From Ruminococcus sp. (GTDB lineage: Bacteria; Bacillota; Clostridia; Oscillospirales; Ruminococcaceae), in NCBI GenBank assembly GCA_003488415.1, contig DNLQ01000182.1:815-7863 (forward strand): a stretch of 7,049 bases of DNA. Reading direction: 5' to 3'. This document shows positions 1 through 6,427 of this stretch, one piece after another; the first letter of the stretch is position 1; each line of letters opens with the position of its first letter. A model generated the notes under the pieces. That model was given only the letters and a program-made list of their open reading frames with translations, made no database searches and was not told where the DNA came from. Both the position numbers and the translations under genes were made by a program.

Positions 1-368
1 CCTGCTCCCGGAGCCTTATAGGGCGGATTGCAGGTAACCAGATCCAGCCTCCCCAGAGGCGCCTCCGGCCAGAGCTCCTTCAGATCCGCACATACGGGGA
101 TGATCCCACAGGTTTCGCTTCTCTCCATGCCAAGGCGGAGCTGCTCAACAGCGCCCTCCTGTATGTCCACGGCATAGGTGATCTGAGGGGGCTTGTACTT
201 CTGCATGATAAGGGGGATTATTCCGCATCCGGTTCCAAGATCACAGACCTTGTCCTTCATCCGGTAACGGGAAAAATCAGTGAGCAGAAAAGCGTCAGTA
301 CCAAATCTGTGATCAGTGCTGGCGCATACGTATATCTTGTCTGTCAGCTTTTCGTATTTGTATTCCAT
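1..368 (-). CDS. trmN6: tRNA1(Val) (adenine37-N6)-methyltransferase, partial (C-terminus beyond window)
   Basis: Class I SAM-dependent methyltransferase of the TrmN6/YfiC/YabB family, which in characterised members puts N6-methyl on A37 of tRNA1(Val). The 122 visible residues begin MEYKYEKLTDKIYV. They show the family N-terminal signature HRFGTDAFLL (about residues 20-29), SAM motif I DLGTGCG (43-49), an acidic residue after the next strand (AVDIQ, 66-70), and the catalytic NPPY (114-117) that marks amino-group methyltransferases. The chosen ATG directly abuts the TGA of the upstream cysteine hydrolase and has GGGG 7 nt upstream; an ATG 4 nt earlier is out of frame. It is the last visible gene of the leftward operon, so translation probably depends on coupling. 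The NPPY fold and N6-adenine chemistry are firm. The tRNA1(Val) target is inferred from the N-terminal signature; a related RNA or protein N-methyltransferase is the alternative. Confidence 0.8.
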   Translation of the reverse strand, partial: MEYKYEKLTDKIYVCASTDHRFGTDAFLLTDFSRYRMKDKVCDLGTGCGIIPLIMQKYKPPQITYAVDIQEGAVEQLRLGMERSETCGIIPVCADLKELWPEAPLGRLDLVTCNPPYKAPGA

Positions 369-902
369 TCATTTACCCCGTATCATATCAGATGCTGTAT
401 CAATATCAACACACTTTGCATACCTGTCCTTCCAGATAAAGTGATTGTAATAGGAGTAGGACTGCTCTGCGGTCATATAGCTGTTATCGACCGTTGAATT
501 ACAGTACTCCGGTACTATTATTTCAAAGCCGTGCTCATATCCGCACTTTACCGCAGCATCAATACAGTAGTCAGTCTGAAGTCCGACTACGATCAGACGC
601 TTCACTTCTCTGTCTCTCAGGTATTCAAGGAGTCCCGTACCGCAGAAGGGACTGTTCACCGTCTTATCGAAAACCCTTTCGTTTCCGGCAGGCGCAAAAG
701 GCTGATATATTTCAAAGCCTGCATTCCCGGGATGCAGAGCCTTACCCTCACCGTCATCGTGGCGGACATACACCACCTCTGTACCGTTCTTTCTTGACAG
801 CTCCATAAGCGATGAAATATTACGGCAGAATCTGTCAAAGGAATACAGCTTTCCATTAGTGAGAAGCTGCTGTATATCAACAGCAAGAAGTACCGTTTTC
901 AT
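369..902 (-). CDS. isochorismatase-family cysteine hydrolase
   Basis: A complete 177-residue protein of the isochorismatase-like cysteine hydrolase superfamily, whose members use a Cys nucleophile to hydrolyse amides or vinyl ethers. The Asp-Lys-Cys triad is visible: D9 in LAVDIQ, K80 in FDKTVNSPF and C113 in QTDYCIDAA. The segment VRHDDGEG (46-53) resembles uncharacterised small hydrolases of this superfamily. It lacks the clear DxH...H metal site expected of nicotinamidases, so nicotinamide is not favoured as substrate. No signal peptide is seen, so the protein is presumably cytosolic. The ATG overlaps the mnmA stop by 4 nt (ATGA), and a GGAGG lies 9 nt upstream inside the mnmA 3' end, fixing the start and indicating coupled translation. 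Superfamily assignment is strong; the substrate and any link to tRNA modification are unknown. Confidence 0.88.
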   Translation of the reverse strand: MKTVLLAVDIQQLLTNGKLYSFDRFCRNISSLMELSRKNGTEVVYVRHDDGEGKALHPGNAGFEIYQPFAPAGNERVFDKTVNSPFCGTGLLEYLRDREVKRLIVVGLQTDYCIDAAVKCGYEHGFEIIVPEYCNSTVDNSYMTAEQSYSYYNHFIWKDRYAKCVDIDTASDMIRGK

Positions 903-1978
903 CTTATCGTACCTCCGCCCACTACCACGTCACCGTCATAGAACACTACTGCCTGTCCGGCGGTAACTGCTCTCTGGGGCTGATCGAAGTCCACACGGTA
1001 GATGCCGTTCCCGATGTATGAAAGTACTCCCGGCTGATCCTTCTGACTGTATCTGGTCTTGGCTGTAATACGCATAGGAGCTTCAAGAGTCTCCACGGAT
1101 ATAAGGTTCACGTCCTCCGCTGTAAGGCTGTCTGTATACAGATCGGATTCGTCACCCAGGACTACTGTATTTCTCTCCACATCCTTGCTTACAACGTAAG
1201 CCGGCTTTCCAAGTGCTATGCCCAGTCCCTTCCGCTGTCCGACCGTATAGTGTATTATTCCTTTATGGGTACCGAGTACCTTTCCCTCAGTATCCGTAAA
1301 GCTGCCCTCCGGCATCTCTCTGCCTGTGAACTTTGTGATGAATCCGGCATAGTCTCCGTCCGGAACAAAGCATATGTCCTGACTGTCAGGCTTGGCGGAG
1401 TTGACAAGTCCTGCTCTCTCGGCTGCTTCACGCACCTCCTGCTTCTCCAGACCTCCCAGGGGAAACAGGGTATGACAAAGCTGCTCCTGAGTCAGAGCAT
1501 AGAGGACATAAGTCTGATCCTTGCTCCTGTCCTTAGGACGCTTCAGAAGGTACCTTCCTGTATTCTCGTCATACTCACGAACCGCATAATGTCCCGTGGC
1601 TATGTAGTCGTAACCCAGCTCAAGTGCCCTCCGCAGCATCTTATCGAACTTGACGTGCCGGTTACACTCTATGCAGGGATTCGGAGTTCTGCCGCTGAGA
1701 TAACACTGTGCGAACTGCTCCATTACTTTTTCACGGAAACAGTCACGGAAATTGAACACCATATGCTCAAAGCCGAGCTTATAGGCAACTGAACGGGCGT
1801 CCATAACATCGTTCAGGGCACAGCAGGTCTTGCCCTCCTTGTCTGCCTCCACGATATCCTCATCAGAGAACAGTTTAAGAGTGACTCCCATTACCTCATA
1901 GCCCTGGTCACGCAGCAGCATTGCGGCTACAGAGCTGTCTACTCCGCCGCTCATGCCAACCATAACTTTTCTGTTCAT
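899..1978 (-). CDS. mnmA: tRNA-specific 2-thiouridylase MnmA
   Basis: MnmA (TrmU) adenylates and then thiolates C2 of the wobble uridine U34 in tRNAs for Lys, Glu and Gln, using persulfide sulfur relayed from a cysteine desulfurase. The 359-residue protein is of normal family length. Visible landmarks are the ATP-binding PP-loop SGGVDSS (10-16), TPNPCIECN with catalytic C102, the ATGHYA segment (127-132), SKDQTYVLY (152-160), the second catalytic cysteine C203 in SQDICFV, and the VGQRKGLG motif near the start of the C-terminal barrel. The C102/C203 spacing matches the known disulfide and persulfide chemistry. The start ATG has AAGGA 5 nt upstream that overlaps the end of the preceding HAD gene; the gap between the two genes is 9 nt. 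No truncation or missing residue was noticed. Assignment is very secure. Confidence 0.97.
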   Translation of the reverse strand: MNRKVMVGMSGGVDSSVAAMLLRDQGYEVMGVTLKLFSDEDIVEADKEGKTCCALNDVMDARSVAYKLGFEHMVFNFRDCFREKVMEQFAQCYLSGRTPNPCIECNRHVKFDKMLRRALELGYDYIATGHYAVREYDENTGRYLLKRPKDRSKDQTYVLYALTQEQLCHTLFPLGGLEKQEVREAAERAGLVNSAKPDSQDICFVPDGDYAGFITKFTGREMPEGSFTDTEGKVLGTHKGIIHYTVGQRKGLGIALGKPAYVVSKDVERNTVVLGDESDLYTDSLTAEDVNLISVETLEAPMRITAKTRYSQKDQPGVLSYIGNGIYRVDFDQPQRAVTAGQAVVFYDGDVVVGGGTIR

Positions 1979-1987
1979 ACAAATCCT

Positions 1988-2638
1988 TCAGTTTATTATA
2001 CCGGGGATGTCATCAAGAGAAAGGCAGTAGTGATCCGCCAGTTTCTCTATCTCCCCACGCTCTCCTGCGGCAGCTTCATCATAGACGGCAGCAGTCACAA
2101 AACCTGCATCTGAAGCAGTCCTGATACAGTGCAGAGAGTCCTCTATCACCAGTGTTTCACGTGGAACAGTCCCAAGCCTTGAAGCTGCGCCGAGAAATAT
2201 ATCCGGTCTGCGCTTGCCGCACGGGTATTCCTTGTCTGTGAGCAGGAACCGGAAACGGTCGTAGATACCGCATCTTTTCAGCACCGCCTCCGCAAGTGAG
2301 CGGTAGGTAGCTGTTGCGATACCGTATGGTATCTCCTTGCGGTCAAGAATATCCAGCAGCTCCGCAACGCCGGGTTTCAGAGGTATGTTCTCCTCATATT
2401 CACGGCGTACAAGCTCCTCTATGCGCCGTATCACGTATTCCTTAGTGCAGCTCAGGTGAAAGAAGCTGATGAAGTATGCGGACGATTCATCCACAGTCAT
2501 TTTTTTCATCCGCTCAGATATATCCTCCGGCGGATCGGTAACTCCGTTCTCACGCAGAAATGCACGGTCAATGCCGTACCATATCCCCATGGAATCTATC
2601 AGAGTACCGTCAAGGTCGAATATTATACTTTTTATCAC
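1988..2638 (-). CDS. HAD-superfamily hydrolase (beta-phosphoglucomutase/phosphatase-like, subfamily IA)
   Basis: A 216-residue cytosolic HAD enzyme, expected to dephosphorylate or isomerise a small phosphorylated metabolite. All four HAD motifs are present: motif I FDLDGT with nucleophile D8 and acid/base D10; motif II threonine T109 in GIATATYRS; motif III K142 in GKRRPDIF; and motif IV E166-D167 in VIEDS. A helical C1 cap is predicted between motifs I and II, roughly residues 15-85. The KxxPDIF and IEDS arrangement resembles beta-phosphoglucomutase-like and general sugar-phosphate phosphatases, but the substrate cannot be read from the sequence. The start is GTG, not ATG: it overlaps the stop of the lipoprotein gene as GTGA, with GGAG 8 nt upstream. 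An ATG 5 nt before it belongs to the lipoprotein frame. Its role inside the operon is unknown. Confidence 0.92.
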   Translation of the reverse strand: MIKSIIFDLDGTLIDSMGIWYGIDRAFLRENGVTDPPEDISERMKKMTVDESSAYFISFFHLSCTKEYVIRRIEELVRREYEENIPLKPGVAELLDILDRKEIPYGIATATYRSLAEAVLKRCGIYDRFRFLLTDKEYPCGKRRPDIFLGAASRLGTVPRETLVIEDSLHCIRTASDAGFVTAAVYDEAAAGERGEIEKLADHYCLSLDDIPGIIN

Positions 2639-3657
2639 TGCATGATCTCCACGGAAATACTGTCAGCGCCCACAGACTCAGCCGCATCCCCGGATGTGAA
2701 GTCAACGGGATTGTCGAACTCGTAATAAAATTCAAATTCACCGTCTTCCGGAGGCTCTTCTCCAAACCATGAAGGGTGGCGGTCACGCATCCACTTTTTC
2801 TTGTACTCGCTGTCGGAATAGTCAACTCCTGCAGATCCTTCATTCCCTACAAGCACTATCGCCTGTTTTCCCATAATATCATAAACAGTCTTAAAGCGCT
2901 CTATGGGATAGCTTATACTTCCTTCAAGCGGATCGGCAGTCCACACAATCCCCTTGTCAAGATCGTAGCCGCATATGGTTATACAGTGATGATAGTCGTT
3001 GAACCAGAATTCCTCTCCGCACCCCAGGTCAAACTGGTATACAGATTCTGCCTCTCTTAGCTGCATAGTTACCCACACGATCACCGGTCTTCCCTGCTCA
3101 ATCTGATAAAGCAGATTCTCAAACGGAGTGCCTGAGAGGTCTGCCGGATACCAGTCGGACTTCAGATAATCAAAATAGTCCGATGCAGTACGGATAAGGA
3201 CAGGTGCATTGCAGCCAAAACCGTTTTCGGTGTGCGGATCTCCCAGGTAGTACTCGTCCATTGTGAACCAGCCGTCAAAATCCTGGGGGAGAAAGTAATC
3301 GCTCAGCGCTGCGTTGTCTATATTGAAGCCGCAGTAGTTGAGCGTCTGTGCAAGCGCTGTTACCTCACAGCCTGTCGGGAGCAACGGCTCCTGCATTACA
3401 GGCTTCAGATCCAGCTTGCATCTTTTCTGAATATTGTATCCTTCCGGCATATTCAAAGCAATGTCCAGCCTCTCCGGAGCTTTCTGCTCGGAAGCATCAG
3501 CCGTGCCGTCATTCTCAGAATATGCTGCTGCCTCAGAGGGCATAGTTTCGCCATTCTGCCATCCCGTACTCGCTTTGTCAACGGTACGTCCGCAGGAGGT
3601 AAGCAGCAGTGATGCAGCCGCAGTCACTGCTGCCGCTCCAAAGAGTTTATTCACCAT
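2635..3657 (-). CDS. lipoprotein with C39-like (papain-fold) cysteine peptidase domain
   Basis: A 340-residue predicted surface lipoprotein. Residues 1-22 form a lipoprotein signal: a Lys near the N-terminus, an Ala/Leu-rich core, and lipobox LTSC with lipidated C22. A low-complexity Ser/Glu/Ala linker follows (about 28-62), then a C39-like peptidase domain (Peptidase_C39_2 type, about 80-272). Proposed catalytic residues are C97 in LPTGCEVTAL, H224 in YHHCITICGYD and D242 in TADPLEG, with Q89 a possible oxyanion-hole residue. The remaining tail (about 273-340) is very acidic, rich in E/D/Y/F, and not recognised. The start has GGAG 6 nt upstream; the gene begins 3 nt after the tmcAL stop and overlaps the HAD gene by 4 nt. 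Family members are thought to cut peptides or act as bacteriocin-processing-like domains, but substrates are mostly unknown. The fold assignment is good, the function inferred. Confidence 0.87.
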   Translation of the reverse strand: MVNKLFGAAAVTAAASLLLTSCGRTVDKASTGWQNGETMPSEAAAYSENDGTADASEQKAPERLDIALNMPEGYNIQKRCKLDLKPVMQEPLLPTGCEVTALAQTLNYCGFNIDNAALSDYFLPQDFDGWFTMDEYYLGDPHTENGFGCNAPVLIRTASDYFDYLKSDWYPADLSGTPFENLLYQIEQGRPVIVWVTMQLREAESVYQFDLGCGEEFWFNDYHHCITICGYDLDKGIVWTADPLEGSISYPIERFKTVYDIMGKQAIVLVGNEGSAGVDYSDSEYKKKWMRDRHPSWFGEEPPEDGEFEFYYEFDNPVDFTSGDAAESVGADSISVEIMQ

Positions 3658-3660
3658 TAT

Positions 3661-4863
3661 TTACTCCATATCAATAGTGATCTTTGCCCGGAGATCATCC
3701 TGAGCAGAAGCTGCCTTACCAAGTGCAAGACCGTAGATGTCTGATGCTCTTTCCTCAAGCTGTGCAAATCTCTTTGCGATGGAGTTCTTTGCTGCAAGTC
3801 TTGAAACAGAGGTGCCGTATGGGATCACTGCATGGTCCTTTGCCCTTGCCAGTATCTCCGTGCCACGGTCATTGAATGCCAGGATCCTGCCGTAAGGCGG
3901 CAGATGCTTCATATCTTCACGGGTAATGCCGATCAGGAGAGAGATCAGTATGCGCTTCAGACGTGCCATCGTATAGCGCTTGGTCTTTACAGAATACAAA
4001 AGCTCCTCAAGCGACGAGGCAGTCCTTGCGCTGTAAAGTCTGTTCTCCAGCCCCTGTCCGACATCGCAGAGCATTGATAGTTCCTCCGCAGATGTGGTAC
4101 GGAGTTTATAAAGGAATACTCTTTCAAGTCTTCTGAGGTCGGCAAGCTCGCCCTTCTCTTCGGCAGTGCGTATCGCCTTTGCTACGTGCTCAGGCATATA
4201 GTCCTCGGGATGTATGACCTCGGTCTCGGAAAGCAGTTTCTCCCTTATATATGATGCGCTGGCGAAGCCCGAATCAGGACTGCTGCCGTCATGGGAATCT
4301 CCCCTGCGCTTCACTGTATACGGTGTCACCGACGACGAGAATGCTCTCAATGCCTTCATATACTCAATGCCAAGCGTATTGTTCGGCTCACTTATGATGT
4401 CCGCAAGCTCCGGAGATTCTCCCCTTACCACTGAAGTCAGCGCTCTGGGATAGGTATAACCCTTTTCCATGATCCTGCGTATCTCCTCTGCCTTGACGTC
4501 AGCTGTCCGCTGTACCATATCAAGTGCTTTTGTGAGCTTTTCCACACTTCCGCATTCGCTTCCGAAGGATAGTTCGTCTACTGCCCCGAGACAGTTGAGC
4601 AGCCATACCGCACCGGAGGCAAAACTCTCCGCTGATGAAAGACTGTACTGTACCGGAAGTTCAATTACTAAGTCAACACCGGATCTCACCGCAAGCCTTG
4701 CACGCCTGAACTTATCCATTATCGCCGCATCGCCCCTCTGTACGAAGCTGCCGCTCATGACAGCGACAATGTGTGTAGCGCCGTGCCTGCGTGTCTCATT
4801 AACATGATAGAGATGTCCGTTGTGAAACGGATTATATTCTGCAATAATTCCGCTTACTTTCAT
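3661..4863 (-). CDS. tmcAL: tRNA(Met) cytidine acetate ligase TmcAL
   Basis: TmcAL (formerly YlbM) activates free acetate with ATP to acetyl-adenylate and transfers the acetyl group to C34 of elongator tRNA-Met, giving ac4C. From the chosen start the protein has 400 residues, normal for the family. It opens with GIIAEYNPFHNGH, whose HNGH (14-17) is the nucleotidyltransferase HxGH motif. Further family marks are ELPVQYSLSSAESFASG (68-84), FGSECG (100-105), NNTLGIEYMKAL (161-172), the RRGDSHD segment (186-192), SASYIRE (202-208) and KRYTMARLKRIL (295-306). An in-frame ATG 48 nt upstream would add a poorly conserved MKIHKILLKF extension and would place the strong GGAGG inside the coding region; the internal ATG with that GGAGG 7 nt upstream is preferred. 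It is the first gene of the leftward operon and lies divergent to acetate kinase, the producer of its substrate acetate. Confidence 0.95.
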   Translation of the reverse strand: MKVSGIIAEYNPFHNGHLYHVNETRRHGATHIVAVMSGSFVQRGDAAIMDKFRRARLAVRSGVDLVIELPVQYSLSSAESFASGAVWLLNCLGAVDELSFGSECGSVEKLTKALDMVQRTADVKAEEIRRIMEKGYTYPRALTSVVRGESPELADIISEPNNTLGIEYMKALRAFSSSVTPYTVKRRGDSHDGSSPDSGFASASYIREKLLSETEVIHPEDYMPEHVAKAIRTAEEKGELADLRRLERVFLYKLRTTSAEELSMLCDVGQGLENRLYSARTASSLEELLYSVKTKRYTMARLKRILISLLIGITREDMKHLPPYGRILAFNDRGTEILARAKDHAVIPYGTSVSRLAAKNSIAKRFAQLEERASDIYGLALGKAASAQDDLRAKITIDME

Positions 4864-4870
4864 TTTACTA

Positions 4871-4875
4871 CCTCC
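4871..4875 (-). promoter_or_regulatory. Shine-Dalgarno GGAGG that sets the tmcAL start
   Basis: A perfect GGAGG on the minus strand sits 7 nt before the ATG at 4863. It decides between two in-frame starts, because the earlier ATG at 4911 would be translated through this site. No similarly strong site was seen before the earlier ATG. Confidence 0.85.
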
Positions 4876-4933
4876 GCAGAGAAATTTCAATAGTATTTTA
4901 TGAATTTTCATCAGACTGACATATATTTTTTCA

Positions 4934-5023
4934 GAAGTGCGTCAGATACTGTTGCTTATGTTGAACAGATGTCGGATAAAAGCACTTTTTCTCCCTTTCA
5001 TTGCCCCACGAAGTGCGCAGATA
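4934..5023. repeat. imperfect direct repeat pair GAAGTGCG(T)CAGATA
   Basis: GAAGTGCGTCAGATA at 4934-4948 recurs as GAAGTGCGCAGATA at 5010-5023, with one inserted T as the only difference. The copies start 76 bp apart, close to seven helical turns, and both lie upstream of the acetate kinase promoter and of tmcAL. Fourteen matching bases in so short a spacer are more than expected by chance. A regulator-binding role is only an inference. Confidence 0.45.
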
Positions 5024-5040
5024 TGCAAAAGATATCCTGA

Positions 5041-5060
5041 AAGTATTTTAAAAAATGCTT
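5041..5060. repeat. 20-bp A/T-rich quasi-palindrome overlapping the acetate kinase -35 box
   Basis: Arms beginning AAGTATTTT and ending AAAATGCTT are symmetrical about 5050/5051, with one mismatch (T against G) and an A-A centre. The last two T residues are the first two bases of the -35 hexamer TTGCAA. It could be an operator for a dimeric regulator, or simply an A/T-rich upstream (UP-like) promoter element; the sequence alone does not separate these. Confidence 0.35.
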
Positions 5061-5087
5061 GCAATTCTGTAAAAAAAGGTATATAAT
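5059..5087 (+). promoter_or_regulatory. sigma-A promoter of acetate kinase
   Basis: The -35 TTGCAA (5059-5064) and -10 TATAAT (5082-5087) are separated by 17 bp, the optimal spacing. Five to six A/T-rich bases precede the -10 box and an A/T-rich tract precedes the -35. Transcription would start near 5094, giving a leader of about 46 nt before the acetate kinase ATG. The near-consensus boxes fit the expected high expression of this gene. Confidence 0.88.
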
Positions 5088-5124
5088 GTATTCATGCAGG
5101 CATATGCAGAATCATAATAAATGA

Positions 5125-5129
5125 AAGGA
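5125..5129 (+). promoter_or_regulatory. Shine-Dalgarno AAGGA of acetate kinase
   Basis: AAGGA lies 10 nt before the ATG at 5140. An ATG at 5121 just before it opens only a 12-codon frame and is ignored; the ATG at 5140 gives the canonical acetate kinase N-terminus MIILVVNAGSSS. Confidence 0.7.
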
Positions 5130-5139
5130 ATATGCAAAC

Positions 5140-6339
5140 ATGATCATTTTAGTTGTTAATGCAGGAAGCTCATCGCTGAAGTATCAGCTCATCGACATGA
5201 AGGATGAAAGCGTTCTTGCAAAGGGTAACTGCGACCGTATCGGTATCGACGGACATATTTCCCACAAAACTCATGACGGAAAGAAATTTGAGGCTGACAT
5301 CGACTTCCCCACCCACACCGAGGCTTTCATGGAGCTCGTAAAGGCTCTTACCACAGGTGACGCAAAGGTCATCGACAGCATGGATGAGATCTCCGCTGTC
5401 GGACACCGTATAGTACAGGGTGCTGACGTTTTCGATAAGTCAGTTCTCGTAACTGATGAAGTTATCGACAAGATCGACGATCTCCGTGAACTCGCTCCCG
5501 TACATAACCACGCTCACGCTCTGGCTCTGAGAGCCTGCAAAAGCGTTATCCCCGCAAACGTTCCCCAGGTCGTAGTATTCGACACGGCTTTCCACCAGAC
5601 AATGCCCCCCAAGGCTTTCATGTTCGGTCTTCCCTATGAGGACTACGAGAAGTATCACGTAAGAAAGTACGGCTTCCACGGCACTTCACACCGCTTCGTA
5701 TCCAAGGCTCTGGCTGAGGCTATGGGCAAGGATGTCAAGGATCTCAAGATCGTATCCTGCCACCTCGGAAACGGTTCTTCTATCACTGCTGTAGACGGCG
5801 GCAAGAGCGTTGATACTTCTATGGGATTCACTCCCCTTGACGGCGTTGTTATGGGTACAAGAACAGGTTCTGTTGATCCTTCCGCTGTTACTTTCGTTGC
5901 TGACAAGCACGGCTTCACTCCCTCAGAGATGAGCGAGTACATGAACAAGAAGTCCGGTTTCCTCGGTGTTTCCGGTGTCGGTTCAGATAACCGTGATATT
6001 CAGGAGGCTTCCCTCCAGGGCAACAAGAGAGCTCAGCTCGTATCAGATATGCTCACTTACGAGATCCAGAAGTACATCGGTTCCTACGCTGCTGCTATGA
6101 ACGGCGTTGACGCTGTTCTCTTTACAGGCGGTATCGGTGAGAACTCCTGGGAGGTAAGAGAGGCTGTCTGTGAGAACATGGACTACTTCGGAATCAAGAT
6201 CGACAAGGCTCTCAACAAGACTATAAGAGGCAAGCTCACCAAGATCTCTACTCCCGATTCCAGGATCGAAGTCTGGATCGTTCCTACTAACGAGGAGCTG
6301 CTCATCGCAAGAGATACTCTGGAACTGATCTCCAAGTAA
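5140..6339 (+). CDS. ackA: acetate kinase
   Basis: Acetate kinase interconverts acetyl phosphate plus ADP and acetate plus ATP. In fermenting anaerobes it is the substrate-level ATP step that excretes acetate, usually partnered with phosphotransacetylase, which is not in this window. The 399-residue length is typical. Known active-site positions of the ASKHA-fold family are all recognisable: N7 in VVNAGSSSLKYQL, R90 in VGHRIVQG, D148 in VVFDTAFHQ, H180 in YGFHGTSHR, H208 and N211 in SCHLGNGSS, R241 in MGTRTGSVDPS, the ATP-site FTGGIGEN (328-335) and E386 in VPTNEEL. Codon use is strongly skewed to AAG, CTC, GCT and GTA/GTT, unlike the neighbours, fitting high expression. It has its own sigma-A promoter and ends in an intrinsic terminator, so it is probably monocistronic. 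Confidence 0.98.
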   Translation: MIILVVNAGSSSLKYQLIDMKDESVLAKGNCDRIGIDGHISHKTHDGKKFEADIDFPTHTEAFMELVKALTTGDAKVIDSMDEISAVGHRIVQGADVFDKSVLVTDEVIDKIDDLRELAPVHNHAHALALRACKSVIPANVPQVVVFDTAFHQTMPPKAFMFGLPYEDYEKYHVRKYGFHGTSHRFVSKALAEAMGKDVKDLKIVSCHLGNGSSITAVDGGKSVDTSMGFTPLDGVVMGTRTGSVDPSAVTFVADKHGFTPSEMSEYMNKKSGFLGVSGVGSDNRDIQEASLQGNKRAQLVSDMLTYEIQKYIGSYAAAMNGVDAVLFTGGIGENSWEVREAVCENMDYFGIKIDKALNKTIRGKLTKISTPDSRIEVWIVPTNEELLIARDTLELISK

Positions 6340-6366
6340 AGTATACCACATAATAACGATAAAATC

Positions 6367-6402
6367 AACAGGCTTCTCTTTAAAATGAGAAGCCTGTTTT
6401 AT
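6367..6402 (+). terminator. intrinsic terminator of acetate kinase
   Basis: A perfect 12-bp stem (AACAGGCTTCTC pairing with GAGAAGCCTGTT) closes an 8-nt A/T loop, followed by a short T-run (TTTT then AT). It lies 27 nt after the ackA stop. The stem is symmetrical and flanked by A residues on the left, so weak activity on the opposite strand is possible. It separates ackA from the following gene. Confidence 0.93.
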
Positions 6403-6413
6403 AACAGTTACAT

Positions 6414-6420
6414 AGAGGGG
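6414..6420 (+). promoter_or_regulatory. Shine-Dalgarno AGAGGGG of the unknown exported protein
   Basis: A purine-rich AGAGGGG ends 7 nt before the ATG at 6428 and supports that start. No sigma-A promoter with both boxes was found between the terminator and this site, so expression may come from terminator read-through or from a weak promoter such as TATAAC at 6400-6405. Confidence 0.7.
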
Positions 6421-6427
6421 AAATCCG

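Larger units (their letters stand above)
4864..5139. other. divergent intergenic region between tmcAL and acetate kinase
   Basis: This 276-bp AT-rich spacer separates the leftward tRNA-modification operon from rightward acetate kinase. It contains the acetate kinase promoter and ribosome binding site, the tmcAL ribosome binding site, a pair of imperfect direct repeats and an A/T-rich quasi-palindrome. For the leftward operon only weak -10-like strings (for example TAAAAT or TATATG on the minus strand) occur, and none has a good -35 at 16-18 bp, so its promoter is not called. No open reading frame with a plausible start was seen here. Confidence 0.7.

Noticed and set aside
369..902. Nicotinamidase (PncA) identity for the cysteine hydrolase
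   Set aside because: The triad fits the superfamily, but the DxH...H metal-binding pattern of nicotinamidases is not visible.
1250..1792. 180-residue plus-strand open frame antisense to mnmA
   Set aside because: It lies wholly inside mnmA, has no ribosome binding site or recognisable domain, and its amino-acid composition looks like a shadow translation.
4864..4911. 16-residue N-terminal extension of TmcAL
   Set aside because: The family starts right before GIIAEYNPFHNGH, and the perfect GGAGG lies inside the extension.
4911..4919. Palindrome TCAGACTGA upstream of tmcAL
   Set aside because: Only 9 bp and not extendable; expected by chance in this amount of sequence.
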